From assembly GCA_019352125.1 (NCBI GenBank), contig JABBNV010000062.1:6228-11669 (forward strand): a stretch of DNA of 5,442 nt, written 5' to 3'. Both the position numbers and the translations under genes were made by a program. A model generated the notes under the pieces. It did no database searches and was not told the DNA's origin. It was given only the letters and a program-made list of their open reading frames with translations. This document shows, piece by piece, positions 1 through 5,442 of the stretch. The DNA comes from Acidobacteriota bacterium. GTDB taxonomy: Bacteria; Actinomycetota; Actinomycetes; Actinomycetales; Micrococcaceae. Positions within the stretch are counted from its first letter, which is position 1; each line of letters starts with the position of its first letter.

Positions 1-1545
1 AATCTTCGGCTTAATCTCATCAAACACCGAGTCATCTTCGGCCACGCCGCGAGCGTGAATTTCCGGGCCCGAGACAATCATGCCGGTGTTTCGGTTCACC
101 ACAGTAATGATCGAGATGAAGCCCTCGTCGCCCAGAATCCGGCGATCCTTCAGATCAGCGTCGGTGATTTCACCAATGCTGGATCCATCCACGTAGACAA
201 AGCCACACTCCACCTGCCCCACAATGTTGGCCACGCCGTCGCGCAGGTCGACCACTGAACCATCATCGGTGAGCAGCACATTCTTGCTTGGCACGCCGGT
301 TGCCTGGGCCAATTTGCCATTCGCAATCAGGTGCCGCGTCTCACCGTGTACGGGCATCACGTTCTTGGGCTTCAGGATGTTGTAGCAGTAGAGCAGCTCG
401 CCAGCCGCAGCGTGACCGGAAACGTGCACCTTGGCCGTACCCTTGTGGATCACGTCCGCGCCGAGCTTCAGCAGACCATTGATCACGCGGTAAACGGCGT
501 TCTCGTTGCCGGGGATCAGCGAAGACGCCAGAATCACGGTGTCCCCCTGGCCCACAGTGATGCGGTGATCCCCGTTGGCCATCCGGGAGAGGGCAGCCAT
601 CGGCTCACCCTGGGACCCGGTGGACATCAGCACCACGCGGTTATCCGGCATGTTGTCAATATTTTTAAGATCGACGACGACGTTGGCTGGCACCTTCAGG
701 TAGCCCAGCTTCTCCGCGATTCCCATATTGCGAACCATGGAGCGACCAACAAAAGCCACCTTCCGGTGGTGCAGCACGGCTGCGTTCAAGACCTGCTGAA
801 CGCGGTGAATATGGGAGGAGAAGCTAGCCACGATGATTCGCTTTTCGGCTTGGCCAAAGAGACGATCAAGCGTGGGCCCAATTTCCGCTTCTGCGGTGGT
901 GAAACCCGGTACGTCAGCGTTGGTGGAGTCCACCATGAGCAGGTCCACGCCCTCTTCGCCCAATCGGGCAAAGTGACGCAGGTCAGTGATGCGCCCGTCC
1001 AGGGGAAGCTGATCCATTTTGAAGTCACCGGTGTGCAGCACGTTGCCGCCAGCAGTGCGGATAAAGACGGCCAAGGCATCCGGGATGGAGTGATTGACAG
1101 CCACAAACTCACACTCGAACGGGCCAAACTTCTCTACCTGACCCTCAACAACGGTGAGCGGCCACGGCTTGATACGGTGTTCCTGTAGCTTCGCTTCGAT
1201 CAGGGCCAGCGTGAGCTGAGAGCCAATCAAGGGGATGTCATTGCGCAGGCGCAACAGGTAAGGCACTGCCCCAATGTGGTCCTCATGGCCATGGGTGAGC
1301 ACAATGCCCACCACGTCATCCAAACGGTCCTCTATGTAGGAGAAGTCCGGCAGGATCAGGTCCACGCCTGGCTGCGTCTCCTCCGGGAAGAGCACGCCGC
1401 AATCGACAATCAGCAGCTTGCCAGCGATTTCGAAGACAGCCATGTTGCGCCCAATTTCGCCGAGCCCACCGAGAGGCACAATGCGCAGGGTGTTCTCGCG
1501 CAGTGCGGGCGGTGTGGTCAGTCCGGGCAGGGCAATTTGGCTCAT
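1..1545 (-). CDS. rnj: Ribonuclease J (partial, C-terminus beyond left edge)
   Basis: RNase J is a cytoplasmic metallo-beta-lactamase/beta-CASP ribonuclease with endo- and 5'-3' exonuclease activity in mRNA decay and rRNA processing. I translated it from the ATG at 1545; 515 codons are visible with no stop before the edge, so roughly 40-50 residues should be missing given a usual length near 560. The metal site is complete: HGHEDH at residues 85-90, NHS with His152, HTGDF with His171 and Asp174, the beta-CASP HVSGH at 374-378, and PVHGE with His400. These sit about 10-11 residues after the Bacillus RNase J1 equivalents (recalled H74, H142, D164, H390). The start is supported by AAGGAAG 11 bases upstream and by the family-like N-terminal RIVPLGGLGEIGRN at residues 21-34. 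It lies 25 bases behind dapA and is probably cotranscribed; the same dapA-rnj order is known in Mycobacterium. The long open frames on the opposite strand are shadows. Function is very secure. Confidence 0.97.
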   Translation of the reverse strand, partial: MSQIALPGLTTPPALRENTLRIVPLGGLGEIGRNMAVFEIAGKLLIVDCGVLFPEETQPGVDLILPDFSYIEDRLDDVVGIVLTHGHEDHIGAVPYLLRLRNDIPLIGSQLTLALIEAKLQEHRIKPWPLTVVEGQVEKFGPFECEFVAVNHSIPDALAVFIRTAGGNVLHTGDFKMDQLPLDGRITDLRHFARLGEEGVDLLMVDSTNADVPGFTTAEAEIGPTLDRLFGQAEKRIIVASFSSHIHRVQQVLNAAVLHHRKVAFVGRSMVRNMGIAEKLGYLKVPANVVVDLKNIDNMPDNRVVLMSTGSQGEPMAALSRMANGDHRITVGQGDTVILASSLIPGNENAVYRVINGLLKLGADVIHKGTAKVHVSGHAAAGELLYCYNILKPKNVMPVHGETRHLIANGKLAQATGVPSKNVLLTDDGSVVDLRDGVANIVGQVECGFVYVDGSSIGEITDADLKDRRILGDEGFISIITVVNRNTGMIVSGPEIHARGVAEDDSVFDEIKPKI

Positions 1546-1556
1546 AAAACGATCAG

Positions 1557-1563
1557 CTTCCTT
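1557..1563 (-). promoter_or_regulatory. Ribosome binding site of rnj
   Basis: On the minus strand AAGGAAG lies in the 25-base gap between the dapA stop and the rnj ATG, 11 bases before that ATG. It fixes the rnj start at 1545. No terminator-like hairpin or promoter-like hexamer pair is seen in this gap, in line with read-through from dapA. Confidence 0.7.
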
Positions 1564-1570
1564 AGATGAA

Positions 1571-2479
1571 TCAAGCGAATGTGATCCCTGCCTCCGCAAG
1601 GTCCGACTTGATGGTTGCAATCTCGGCCTCGCCCGGTTCCACCAAAGGAAGCCGAACTACCGAGTTGGACAGAACGTTCTGCCACTTAAGAATTTGTTTG
1701 GCGCTGACTGCGCCTTGAATGTGCGTCATGACGGCACGCACTACGGGGTCCAATTCGAAATGGAGACGACGCGCGGCGACAAAGTCTCCGACGCCGGCCG
1801 CGTCCACCAACGCGCGGAATTGCCGGGTAGCCACGTGTGCACTCACGCTCACTAGGCCGACGGCGCCTGCCGCCATCCACGGCAAGGTCAGGCCGTCGTC
1901 GCCCGAGTAAACGTTCTGGTCAGTGGAAGCCAAGACCTGCGTCACGGCGGCGAAATCACCCTTGGCATCCTTGAGCGCCACGATGTGTGGGTGGCGGGCC
2001 AACCGAATGAGCGTCTCCGTAGTGATGGGAACGCCGGAACGGCCGGGAATGTCGTACAGCATAATGGGCAGCTCAGTGCTGTTGGCAATGGCCTCGAAAT
2101 GGGCGGCGATGCCTTCCTGGCTGGGCTTGTTGTAATACGGGGTGACCAACAACAGTCCGTCAACGCCGGTCTCTGCGGCTCTTTTCGATAGCCCGATGGA
2201 ATGCGCGGTGTCATTGGTGCCGGTGCCAGCGAGTACCGCGGCACGGCCGCCCACGGCTTCCACCACGGTGCGGAACATGGCCAGGTTTTCTTCATCCGTC
2301 AGCGTTGACGTTTCACCGGTGGTGCCCGTGACTACCAGGCCGTTGCAACCATCGTCCACCAGTTTGGTGGCCAATGCCGCCGCTGCCTCAAGGTCAACAC
2401 TGCCGTCCTTGGAAAACGGCGTGACCATAGCCGTCAGCAGAGTGCCGAATTGGGGTGTGGACAAATGTGCGTCAGCCAT
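1571..2479 (-). CDS. dapA: 4-hydroxy-tetrahydrodipicolinate synthase
   Basis: DapA condenses pyruvate with aspartate semialdehyde, the first committed step to diaminopimelate and lysine, in the cytoplasm as a homotetrameric TIM-barrel aldolase. I prefer the ATG at 2479 (302 aa, the usual family length) over the in-frame ATG at 2518. The 2479 start is preceded by GCAGGTAA about 12 bases upstream, and 2518 has only pyrimidine-rich sequence before it. All catalytic residues are present with a constant +9 offset from E. coli: TGTTGE at 51-56 with Thr53 (T44), PYYNKPSQEG with Tyr116 (Y107), YDIPGRSG with Tyr142 (Y133) and Arg147 (R138), and the Schiff-base Lys170 in ALKDAKGD (K161). The E. coli lysine-feedback residues H56 and E84 correspond to Asn65 and His93, so feedback inhibition by lysine is probably weak. 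It heads the dapA-rnj unit and has an operator-like palindrome at its proposed transcription start. Confidence 0.96.
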   Translation of the reverse strand: MADAHLSTPQFGTLLTAMVTPFSKDGSVDLEAAAALATKLVDDGCNGLVVTGTTGETSTLTDEENLAMFRTVVEAVGGRAAVLAGTGTNDTAHSIGLSKRAAETGVDGLLLVTPYYNKPSQEGIAAHFEAIANSTELPIMLYDIPGRSGVPITTETLIRLARHPHIVALKDAKGDFAAVTQVLASTDQNVYSGDDGLTLPWMAAGAVGLVSVSAHVATRQFRALVDAAGVGDFVAARRLHFELDPVVRAVMTHIQGAVSAKQILKWQNVLSNSVVRLPLVEPGEAEIATIKSDLAEAGITFA

Positions 2480-2536
2480 GACTAAAACGTTACCTGCTCG
2501 CGGTTGATTTGCCACCATTCACCGAGGAGTTGCAGC

Positions 2537-2558
2537 CATGTCTGTGGTCACAGACATG
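2537..2558. promoter_or_regulatory. Operator-like palindrome in the dapA promoter
   Basis: Two perfect 10-base inverted arms, CATGTCTGTG (2537-2546) and CACAGACATG (2549-2558), flank a 2-base centre GT. On the minus strand the palindrome begins directly after the proposed dapA -10 hexamer (2559-2564) and would cover the transcription start, the classic place for a repressor. The 2-base centre, the lack of a following T-run, and a proposed transcription start inside the first arm all argue for a protein-binding DNA site over an RNA terminator. The regulator is not identified; a dimeric TetR-, GntR- or CRP-type protein is possible. It is also about 90 bases upstream of the divergent hydrolase gene. 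Confidence 0.6.
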
Positions 2559-2587
2559 ACCATAGGGGCGGTTACTGAGACGCTCAC
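2559..2587 (-). promoter_or_regulatory. Putative dapA-rnj promoter
   Basis: On the minus strand TATGGT (2564-2559) fits the actinobacterial TANNNT -10 box. A weak -35 candidate, GTGAGC (2587-2582), shares the TGA core of TTGACA with a 17-base spacer. Transcription would start near 2552, giving an untranslated leader of about 70 bases before the dapA ATG at 2479. This is pattern matching only. The position of the palindrome immediately behind the -10 box makes it more believable. Confidence 0.45.
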
Positions 2588-2600
2588 ATCCGGGGTGTGA
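2584..2600. repeat. Imperfect inverted repeat over the dapA -35 region
   Basis: TCACATCC (2584-2591) and GGGTGTGA (2593-2600) form an inverted repeat around a single central G with one mismatched pair (2589/2595). It overlaps the proposed dapA -35 hexamer and lies 25 bases from the larger palindrome, in the same divergent control region. The arms read TCACA...TGTGA, the reverse of the CRP half-site order. Function is unknown, and it could be chance. Confidence 0.3.
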
Positions 2601-2607
2601 CTTGCTG

Positions 2608-2625
2608 CGTTAAGGGTTCGTTAAG
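2608..2625 (+). promoter_or_regulatory. 11-base-period direct repeat upstream of the SGNH hydrolase gene
   Basis: CGTTAAG occurs at 2608-2614 and again at 2619-2625, seven bases repeated with a four-base spacer, which is one helical turn. Tandem 7-base units with an 11-base period are typical of sites for OmpR/PhoB-family response regulators such as PhoP. The repeat covers the place where a -35 box for the -10 at 2636-2641 would be, and no good -35 hexamer is seen there. That fits an activator-dependent promoter. The regulator's identity is inference. Confidence 0.4.
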
Positions 2626-2635
2626 ACTCGGCCTC

Positions 2636-2648
2636 TACAGTGGCAACG
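2636..2648 (+). promoter_or_regulatory. -10 box of a leaderless promoter for the SGNH hydrolase gene
   Basis: TACAGT (2636-2641) matches TANNNT and is separated by six bases from the GTG at 2648, so transcription would begin at or next to the start codon. No Shine-Dalgarno-like purine run lies between them. Leaderless mRNAs with this spacing are common in actinobacteria. This site decides the start chosen for the gene. Confidence 0.5.
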
Positions 2649-3490
2649 TGGAGAGTGAAGAAGCTGGCCTGTCGAAGCTTATCCCCGCCAGCAACACGCT
2701 GAAATGGGTTGCCCGCGGAGTACTTTCTGCTGGAAGCGTGGCTGCGGCCGGTGCGGGCATGGCCTATCTTTTTCGCGTGCAGGGCAGAATTGCACGCCGT
2801 GCCATAGGCAAACCTCTGGGGGAAATTGCCTACGTTTCGGATAGAACGTACAAGAAGAAGCGCGGCAGCCCCATCCGTTTATTGCTCATGGGTGACTCGA
2901 TCGCAGCCGGTCTAGGTGCCAGCACCCCCAAGCAAACCCTGGGCGCGCGCCTGGCCAAAGATATTTCGCGCGAAACTGGGCGTGCGGTCAAGCTGCGCAC
3001 TGCGGCCATTGTGGGGAGCGAATCATCCAGCCTGCCGGGGCAATTGGACTCACTCCCCAGCTCCTACCGCCCGGATGTGGCAGTCATTGTCACCGGCGGT
3101 AATGACGTGACCCACCTGATTAAACCCACCGAAGCCGTTGTTCCGTTGGCGCAAGTTATTGCCCGGCTGCAGGCCTTGGGGTGCGTAGTAGTGGTGGGTA
3201 CCTGCCCCAATTTGGGGGTACTGCCCGCAGTGCCGCAACCCCTGCGCAGCGTTGGCGGGCTAGCCTCCCGACGCATGGCAGCTGCACAGACTCAAACGGC
3301 ACTCGATGCGGGAGCTATTCCCGTATCCCTGGCGCGGACCATTGGGCCCTTGTTCCTGGACCACCCAGAAGAAATGTTCGCCGAAGATCGGTTTCACCCT
3401 TCATCTCTGGGGTATCGCCGCAGCGCCAAGGCCCTTTTACCTGCCGTACTCACAGCCTTGGGTGCGGCGAATACCGCTGAGCTTCAATAA
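2648..3490 (+). CDS. SGNH/GDSL-family hydrolase
   Basis: This is a predicted esterase/lipase-type serine hydrolase of the SGNH superfamily; the substrate cannot be read from sequence. With the GTG at 2648 it has 280 residues. Block I is LLMGDSIAAG with Ser84 as nucleophile, block II contributes Gly123, block III is GGND with Gly151 and Asn152, and block V is DRFHP with Asp247 and His250, so the catalytic set is complete. Residues about 23-42 form an Ala/Gly-rich hydrophobic segment, a possible single membrane anchor. The following stretch to residue 51 has four Arg, so positive-inside reasoning leaves it unclear whether the hydrolase domain faces in or out. There is no lipobox or obvious signal-peptidase site. 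An in-frame GTG at 2597 would add 17 residues, but it lies upstream of the proposed -10 box. The gene is divergent from dapA and ends 13 bases from the converging alpha/beta hydrolase gene. The family is certain; the start is moderately supported. Confidence 0.88.
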   Translation: MESEEAGLSKLIPASNTLKWVARGVLSAGSVAAAGAGMAYLFRVQGRIARRAIGKPLGEIAYVSDRTYKKKRGSPIRLLLMGDSIAAGLGASTPKQTLGARLAKDISRETGRAVKLRTAAIVGSESSSLPGQLDSLPSSYRPDVAVIVTGGNDVTHLIKPTEAVVPLAQVIARLQALGCVVVVGTCPNLGVLPAVPQPLRSVGGLASRRMAAAQTQTALDAGAIPVSLARTIGPLFLDHPEEMFAEDRFHPSSLGYRRSAKALLPAVLTALGAANTAELQ

Positions 3491-3503
3491 CGTCTGCGCG
3501 CGG

Positions 3504-4322
3504 TCAAGAATGACGGTGTTGCGCCAAAAACGGCTCGACTGCGGCAAGTACCTGGGCGCTTGGATATAACGTCTGGCCGTGGTTTCGTCCGTCCAGGACC
3601 TGAAAAGTTGCCTCTAGCATCAGCTGTGCCGCACGTTGGGACGCCGCAAGCCGGGGCCTATCCAAGGAGCCCGCCAGGAGAAGTGTGGGGACGTCGATAG
3701 CACCGACTTGTTCTTCGGTCAGGCCCGGTTCGGTTTCCGTCCGTCGAAAATAAGCCAACAACGACACAGCGTCATTCGCCATAAAAGCGGCTCGCGTGGC
3801 CGGATCCAGTGACGTGCCGGACTCGGCCTCCCAACCGCGAATGAACCCCCGCATTCCGCCTGACTCCAACTCAGCTTCCCAGTCAGGGAAGAACAATGCG
3901 GCGATGCTTCCGGGCGTTATTTGGTAGGTGCCCCCGGCGGAAACAAAACTGCGCATCCTTTCCGCTTGGGCAGCAGCTAACGAGAACCCCGCTCGGGCAC
4001 CAAATGAATAGCCAAAGTAGTGGACTGTTTCCTCCCCCGCAGCGTCGAGCACAGCCACCAGGTCCTCCACTACCCGTTCCATGGCAAAATCCTGGCTCCG
4101 GTGGGGTTTCCCGCTTTGCCCGTGTCCACGCAGATCCACGGAAATGACCCGATGCTGAAGGGACAGTGCTTTGACGTAGCCGAAGCCACGCCAGATAGCC
4201 TTGGAGAGGCCGCTACCGTGGACCAACATGAGCGCTTGCGCGCCCGCGCGCTCCTCGGGTGGTTCGGCCACGGTATACGCGATCCGGGTTCCGTCCACAG
4301 GGTTGACTGCATAATCCGCCAT
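3504..4322 (-). CDS. Alpha/beta-fold hydrolase (serine nucleophile)
   Basis: This 272-residue protein belongs to the alpha/beta hydrolase superfamily and is probably a cytoplasmic esterase or related enzyme; the substrate is unknown. The oxyanion-hole motif HGSG is at residues 35-38, VDLRGHGQS follows strand 4 at 62-70, and the nucleophile elbow GYSFGA places Ser106. The acid is probably Asp221 in LLLAGSLDRP, and the base is His248 in GRNHGQ. Length and domain order are normal, with a cap region around residues 130-200. The ATG at 4322 follows the crcB copy 2 stop by 15 bases, so cotranscription is likely. The Shine-Dalgarno signal is weak (AGCGGTAA, well upstream). The gene converges on the SGNH hydrolase gene with 13 bases between stops, and I see no stem-plus-T-run terminator there. 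The serine nucleophile argues against fluoroacetate dehalogenase, which uses Asp. Confidence 0.88.
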   Translation of the reverse strand: MADYAVNPVDGTRIAYTVAEPPEERAGAQALMLVHGSGLSKAIWRGFGYVKALSLQHRVISVDLRGHGQSGKPHRSQDFAMERVVEDLVAVLDAAGEETVHYFGYSFGARAGFSLAAAQAERMRSFVSAGGTYQITPGSIAALFFPDWEAELESGGMRGFIRGWEAESGTSLDPATRAAFMANDAVSLLAYFRRTETEPGLTEEQVGAIDVPTLLLAGSLDRPRLAASQRAAQLMLEATFQVLDGRNHGQTLYPSAQVLAAVEPFLAQHRHS

Positions 4323-4337
4323 GGAACTAAATTACCG

Positions 4338-4700
4338 CTAACTAGCCAGCCACAGCCCCATAGCGCAGGCGCCCAGACACAACAGCAAGGTGCCAAGAGC
4401 CGAGGCCAGTGCATAGAACCACCGGCCGGTCTGAACAAGCCGCACCGCTTCCACACTGGCCGTGCTGAACGTGGTGTAACCGCCCATAAATCCGGTACCC
4501 AGAACGGTTTGTATCTCTGCCGGCACATGGTGGTGCACCACCAGTCCGGCCAGCAAACCTAACAGCAGCGAACCGGACACGTTGATAATGACTGTTGCCA
4601 CAGGGAATGCGGTATGCCACCGGGCCCGGATCGTACCGTCCACCACGAAACGCGCGCCAGCGCCAAGTCCCCCGGCGAGGGCCATCAGCACTACGATCAT
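4338..4700 (-). CDS. crcB: CrcB/Fluc fluoride channel subunit, copy 2
   Basis: CrcB (Fluc) proteins are four-helix membrane proteins that form antiparallel dimeric fluoride channels exporting toxic fluoride. This 120-residue copy, of normal length, has the TM1 motif GGLGAGARF at 10-18, the TM2 motif NVSGSLLLG with Asn40, and the TM3 motif GGYTTFST at 73-80. The first channel Phe is kept (Phe78), but the position of the second is Ala81. Lys/Arg residues are found only in loop 1 (Arg17, 25, 27) and loop 3 (Arg87, 93), with none in the N-terminus, loop 2 or C-terminus. The positive-inside rule therefore predicts outside termini, the opposite of copy 1. Its ATG overlaps the TGA of copy 1 in an ATGA junction, implying translational coupling and matched amounts of the two proteins. 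Probably a dedicated heterodimer partner. Confidence 0.93.
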   Translation of the reverse strand: MIVVLMALAGGLGAGARFVVDGTIRARWHTAFPVATVIINVSGSLLLGLLAGLVVHHHVPAEIQTVLGTGFMGGYTTFSTASVEAVRLVQTGRWFYALASALGTLLLCLGACAMGLWLAS

Positions 4701-5101
4701 GGCTGCCTACTTTCGGGCCACCGCGACTGCTTGCCATGGTGGGGGAACACTTTCACGGCCACCCAGATACCCAGAGCCGCAGCCATCACCCCACCGATCA
4801 GGCTCAGGCCCAGGTAAAGCAACGCCTGGCCAAGGTGCTGACCGTCCAGCAGCATATTGGCTTCGAGCGCCAACGTGCTGTAGGTAGTAAAAGCGCCCAT
4901 GACCCCAGTTCCGAGCAGAAGGCGAAGTACCCTGCGATGCCCAGAATCGTCCCCGCGCCGTGCGAGTCCTTCCAACAACATTCCCAGCAACAGAGCACCG
5001 GATACGTTAAGGAGCAGGGTTGGCAGCGGCCATTTGTCCGGCGCAGGCACGACGTTTTCAAGTGCATAGCGCGCCAGTGTGCCCAACATGCCGCCCACCA
5101 C
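4697..5101 (-). CDS. crcB: CrcB/Fluc fluoride channel subunit, copy 1
   Basis: This is the first of two adjacent fluoride-channel genes. From GTG 5101 it has 134 residues: VGGMLGTLARY (2-12) as the TM1 motif, NVSGALLLG with Asn32 in TM2, GAFTTYST at 69-76 in TM3, TM4 at about 93-116, and a basic C-terminal tail. The channel Phe positions are occupied by Tyr74 and Leu77. Lys/Arg cluster in loop 2 (ARRGDDSGHRR) and the tail, about nine against two in loop 1, predicting cytoplasmic termini. The start is uncertain. GTG 5101 leaves almost no residues before the conserved GG, so TM1 looks clipped by about six residues. No conventional start codon exists further upstream in frame before the TGA at 5141-5143, and a GGAG overlaps the GTG itself. 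The gap to the usp stop is 31 bases. The family is sure; the 5' end is not. Confidence 0.9.
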   Translation of the reverse strand: MVGGMLGTLARYALENVVPAPDKWPLPTLLLNVSGALLLGMLLEGLARRGDDSGHRRVLRLLLGTGVMGAFTTYSTLALEANMLLDGQHLGQALLYLGLSLIGGVMAAALGIWVAVKVFPHHGKQSRWPESRQP

Positions 5102-5132
5102 TCCAACGCTATGTGGGCCGGATGGAACCGCC

Positions 5133-5442
5133 TCAACCGTTCAGCCCTTCGTACCCAGCGGCTGGCCCGGACGCATGCAACGGAACCACAATAACTGGCT
5201 GCTCCTGCCGTCTGGACAGGTGTACAGCCACTGAACCGCGCAGCCATTCCTCCAGCCGTGGGGTCAGTCCGGGGGCCCGCGTTCCCACAACGATCATGGA
5301 CGCTCCCAGCTCGTGCGCCACCGTTGTCAGCACATGCGCAGGCTCGCCAGATCTGGTTTCCAGGGACCACTGCACCCCACCGTGTCCTAACGCACGGTTA
5401 AGCTGGTCCGTCAGGGAGGCAATTACCTTCGCGACGCCGTCG
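5133..5442 (-). CDS. Universal stress protein (UspA) domain, C-terminal part; N-terminus beyond right edge
   Basis: The minus-strand frame is open from the right edge to TGA 5135-5133, giving 102 visible residues; an internal GTG at 5375 is not a credible start because coding sequence continues upstream. It shows the Usp C-terminal pattern: an acidic/helical stretch, GEPAHVLTTVAHELGA, strand MIVVGTR, then a glycine loop running to RGSVAVHLSRR and the final strand PVIVVP. Usp proteins are cytoplasmic nucleotide-binding stress proteins. The ATP-loop consensus G-2x-G-9x-G(S/T) is degenerate here: the visible glycines are GTRAPG, then ten residues, then GS. ATP binding is therefore uncertain. It appears to lead the usp-crcB-crcB-hydrolase cluster, with 31 bases to crcB. 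Whether one or two Usp domains are present cannot be seen. Confidence 0.85.
   Translation of the reverse strand, partial: DGVAKVIASLTDQLNRALGHGGVQWSLETRSGEPAHVLTTVAHELGASMIVVGTRAPGLTPRLEEWLRGSVAVHLSRRQEQPVIVVPLHASGPAAGYEGLNG

Noticed and set aside
331..1188. Long plus-strand open frame of 285 codons
   Set aside because: It lies wholly opposite rnj, whose motifs are complete; the frame is open because of GC-rich codon usage and its protein shows no family motif.
2480..2518. Upstream ATG at 2518 as dapA start
   Set aside because: It has no purine-rich ribosome site and would make the protein 13 residues longer than usual; ATG 2479 has GCAGGTAA upstream.
2537..2558. Palindrome as a transcription terminator
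   Set aside because: The centre is only two bases, no T-run follows on either strand, and it sits at a divergent promoter, not behind a gene end.
3465..3503. Terminator between the converging hydrolase genes
   Set aside because: Only a 4-base stem (GCGG/CCGC, 3465-3478) is seen, inside the SGNH gene and without a T-run.
3504..4322. Fluoroacetate dehalogenase, suggested by the fluoride-channel neighbours
   Set aside because: The nucleophile elbow is GYSFGA with Ser106; dehalogenases of this fold use Asp there.
5102..5132. Fluoride riboswitch before crcB copy 1
   Set aside because: The 31-base gap is too short to hold the aptamer. One could exist upstream of usp outside the window.
4020..5194. 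Plus-strand open frames of 180 and 199 codons opposite the hydrolase and crcB genes
   Set aside because: They are shadows of minus-strand genes with clear motifs; the translations are low-complexity Gln/His/Arg/Pro-rich.

Overview
The window looks like chromosomal DNA of a high-GC Gram-positive bacterium, most likely Actinobacteria of the Arthrobacter/Micrococcaceae type. The basis is GC-rich third codon positions, an actinobacterial dapA-rnj gene pair, a TANNNT-type -10 box directly before a leaderless GTG start, and the general look of the RNase J and DapA proteins. The lineage is inferred from memory of these families, not from a search. No mobile element, CRISPR array, tRNA or rRNA is visible, and no gene-free stretch exceeds about 170 bases.

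Left part (1-2479, minus strand): dapA (4-hydroxy-tetrahydrodipicolinate synthase, lysine/diaminopimelate pathway) is followed 25 bases later by rnj (ribonuclease J), which runs off the left edge. They form one apparent transcription unit read right to left.

Middle (2480-2647): a divergent 168-base control region between dapA and an SGNH/GDSL hydrolase gene. It is the densest regulatory stretch here. It holds a perfect 10+2+10 palindrome directly behind the proposed dapA -10 box, a second imperfect palindrome over the proposed dapA -35, and two 7-base direct repeats spaced 11 bases apart in the -35 area of a leaderless promoter for the hydrolase gene.

Right part: the SGNH hydrolase gene (2648-3490, plus strand) converges on a minus-strand cluster. 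In transcription order this cluster is a universal-stress-protein gene (partial, enters from the right edge), crcB copy 1, crcB copy 2 (ATGA overlap) and an alpha/beta hydrolase gene 15 bases further on. The two CrcB proteins have opposite positive-charge distributions, so they look like fixed, opposite-topology halves of a heterodimeric fluoride channel. Both also carry substitutions in the phenylalanine-containing TM3 motif. I see no wholly new system; the operator-like sites and the paired CrcB subunits are the most informative observations.
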